Origin: Cloacimonetes bacterium TCS62
GTDB lineage: Bacteria > Cloacimonadota > Cloacimonadia > Cloacimonadales > TCS61
Length of the DNA: 7,501 bases
Direction: 5' to 3'
Assembly (NCBI GenBank): GCA_001577185.1
Contig: LSCM01000056.1
Span: 1 to 7,501, forward strand
Positions 6,491 to 7,501 of this stretch are shown piece by piece. The notes beneath the pieces were generated by a model. The model saw nothing but the letters and a program-made list of their open reading frames with translations. It had not been told where the DNA came from and ran no database searches. How positions within the stretch are numbered: position 1 is the first letter of the stretch; every line of letters begins with the position of its first letter. The translations under genes and the position numbers were made by a program.

Positions 6491-7399
6491 CTAATTTTGC
6501 TTCATAAAATCAAATTTTATCGAGACCGGTCGATGATCGGTTATATATTTATAACGTGAATCTTCTCCCCCATCCATAAATTCATCGATCACAATTGTTT
6601 TAACAGAGGCATTTTCTAATTCATCAAATAATTCATTCGAGACTAAAATATGATCAATATGGCCACGATATTTCCAGTAAGGATAACTCCAATTTGCAGT
6701 ACTATCAGCTGCGATATGCATATCAGTAAATTTATACTCACTATTTTGTTCCAAGAAAACATTGAAGGAATTTTCGTTTTCTATATCAGTTAATTGGTCA
6801 TTTAGATCTCCAATTATAATTACATTTTCCTTTGGTAAATTGGAATCTATGTATTCATCCAATAACTTACTTGCAGCTCTTCTGCGCTTGATATTTTTCG
6901 CCCCAGGCATAGCTTTAAGATGATTATTGATCAGATAATATTTTGCATCAGAATAAGTGAATTCCATTAGCAATGGCTTTCTGGGAAAAGGCTGATGATA
7001 TTTTTCATCACTTGGATAGATCTGGTAAATGCTATCTGCATTTATCACACTATCTTTATATAAATATGCTAAGTTCAATTCCCATTCATTCGTATCAGCT
7101 CGATATCCGTTCCAATTACTAACTGCATCCATTTTTTGCAGATCATTAAGAAGTACTGAAAATGCAGAATCACTTTCAATCTCCTGCAGACCTATTACAT
7201 CGGGATCTATTGCTCTAATTATTTTGGTAACATATTCAACGGTGTGCTCACTTTTGGGAAAATTTTGAATGTTCCACGTCATAATTTCCAAAGTTTCTCG
7301 CTCACCAAACTTTAGATTCTCATATTGAATTTTGGGAAGCTCATCACTCCATAAGATTGCAGTGAACAATAGACAGAGAACTACTAATACTTTTTTCAT
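6491..7399 (-). CDS. Secreted endonuclease/exonuclease/phosphatase-family hydrolase
   Basis: This is a metal-dependent phosphodiesterase fold related to DNase I and exonuclease III. Taking ATG at 7399 as start gives 302 residues. A signal peptide (MKKVLVVLCLLFTAILWS, about 1-18) has no usable lipobox, so the mature protein should be periplasmic or extracellular. The catalytic set is complete: TWNIQNF (N43), GLQEIE (metal ligand E73), NNHLKA (N159, H160), IIGDLND (D198, N200), HIDHILVS (D249, H250) and the terminal TDHRPV (D288, H289). The substrate (DNA, RNA, or phospho- or sphingolipid) cannot be read from these motifs; overall it looks most like extracellular nucleases of the family. An upstream TTG at 7402 extends the frame by one codon, but the Shine-Dalgarno AAGGAG (7405-7410) is 5 bases from the ATG and only 2 from the TTG. 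It probably shares a transcript with the partial gene upstream, and converges on the membrane-GNAT gene with a 19-base gap. Confidence 0.92.
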   Translation of the reverse strand: MKKVLVVLCLLFTAILWSDELPKIQYENLKFGERETLEIMTWNIQNFPKSEHTVEYVTKIIRAIDPDVIGLQEIESDSAFSVLLNDLQKMDAVSNWNGYRADTNEWELNLAYLYKDSVINADSIYQIYPSDEKYHQPFPRKPLLMEFTYSDAKYYLINNHLKAMPGAKNIKRRRAASKLLDEYIDSNLPKENVIIIGDLNDQLTDIENENSFNVFLEQNSEYKFTDMHIAADSTANWSYPYWKYRGHIDHILVSNELFDELENASVKTIVIDEFMDGGEDSRYKYITDHRPVSIKFDFMKQN

Positions 7400-7404
7400 C
7401 AATA

Positions 7405-7410
7405 CTCCTT
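7405..7410 (-). promoter_or_regulatory. Shine-Dalgarno site fixing the hydrolase start
   Basis: AAGGAG on the minus strand ends 5 bases before the ATG at 7399 but only 2 bases before the in-frame TTG at 7402. The ATG is therefore the likely initiation codon. The site lies wholly within the 11-base gap after the stop of the upstream partial gene (7413-7411), an arrangement that favours translational coupling. Confidence 0.8.
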
Positions 7411-7501
7411 TTATAAAGCTAACTTTTTTAGTTTTTTCATAATTCTTTTTTTAATTTTTGAGATTTCAATTTCAAACTCTCTTTGAATAATTTTTTTAAT
7501 T
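7411..7501 (-). CDS. Partial gene: lysine-rich C-terminus of an unidentified protein
   Basis: The reading frame entering from the window edge stays open for 29 codons and stops at TAA (7413-7411), 11 bases before the hydrolase ATG. The visible peptide is very basic and looks helical: IKKIIQREF near the edge, then EIEISKIKKRIMKKLKKLAL at the end, with hydrophobic residues every three to four positions. No family can be recognised from so short a piece. Tight spacing and an intervening Shine-Dalgarno site suggest an operon with the secreted hydrolase. Caution: the DNA is extremely A-rich, and a second minus-strand frame is also open for about 20 codons here, so absence of stops alone is modest evidence. 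The frame chosen is the one whose stop abuts the ribosome binding site. The rest of the gene lies beyond position 7501. Confidence 0.5.
   Translation of the reverse strand, partial: IKKIIQREFEIEISKIKKRIMKKLKKLAL

Overview
The window is an AT-rich (by eye roughly one-third GC) stretch of bacterial chromosome. It holds five complete protein genes and the 3' end of a sixth. It looks like a core-genome region: there are no transposases, phage genes, CRISPR repeats, tRNA or rRNA genes. The LolC/E-type permease points to a Gram-negative organism with an outer membrane. The cobalamin-dependent class II ribonucleotide reductase suits an anaerobe or facultative organism with access to vitamin B12. Together with the base composition this would fit a lineage of the Fibrobacteres-Chlorobi-Bacteroidetes group or a related candidate phylum such as Cloacimonadota. 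That placement is a weak inference, because no marker gene in the window settles it.

Layout, left to right. Positions 1-133 hold no gene I can support. nrdJ (185-2437, minus) encodes the full-length B12-dependent ribonucleotide reductase and ends in a strong intrinsic terminator (134-162). A 234-base gap with two short palindromes and a TTGACA box separates it from a LolC/LolE-type ABC transporter permease (2672-3886, minus). Next upstream is lysS (4028-5524, minus), class II lysyl-tRNA synthetase, with its own GC-rich terminator hairpin (3986-4009). The three genes therefore run in the same direction but are probably separate transcription units.

A 305-base divergent intergenic region (5525-5829) follows. 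It carries a perfect 10-base inverted repeat whose arms contain back-to-back TTGACA boxes, plus a third copy of the box. The only plus-strand gene is 5830-6471. It encodes three predicted membrane helices of the YgjV/SWEET-like kind fused to a C-terminal region that resembles a degenerate GNAT acetyltransferase. It converges, with a gap of only 19 bases, on a minus-strand gene for a secreted endonuclease/exonuclease/phosphatase-family hydrolase (6491-7399). Just upstream of that gene, and probably in its operon, is the lysine-rich C-terminus of a gene cut off by the window edge (7411-7501).

Functionally, nrdJ (dNTP supply), lysS (translation) and the permease (lipoprotein sorting) are independent housekeeping functions. 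The membrane-GNAT fusion and the secreted hydrolase are the less characterised parts. I see no clear sign of a new multi-gene system. The items most worth a second look are the fusion protein, the repeat-bearing divergent promoter region and the truncated basic protein next to the secreted hydrolase.
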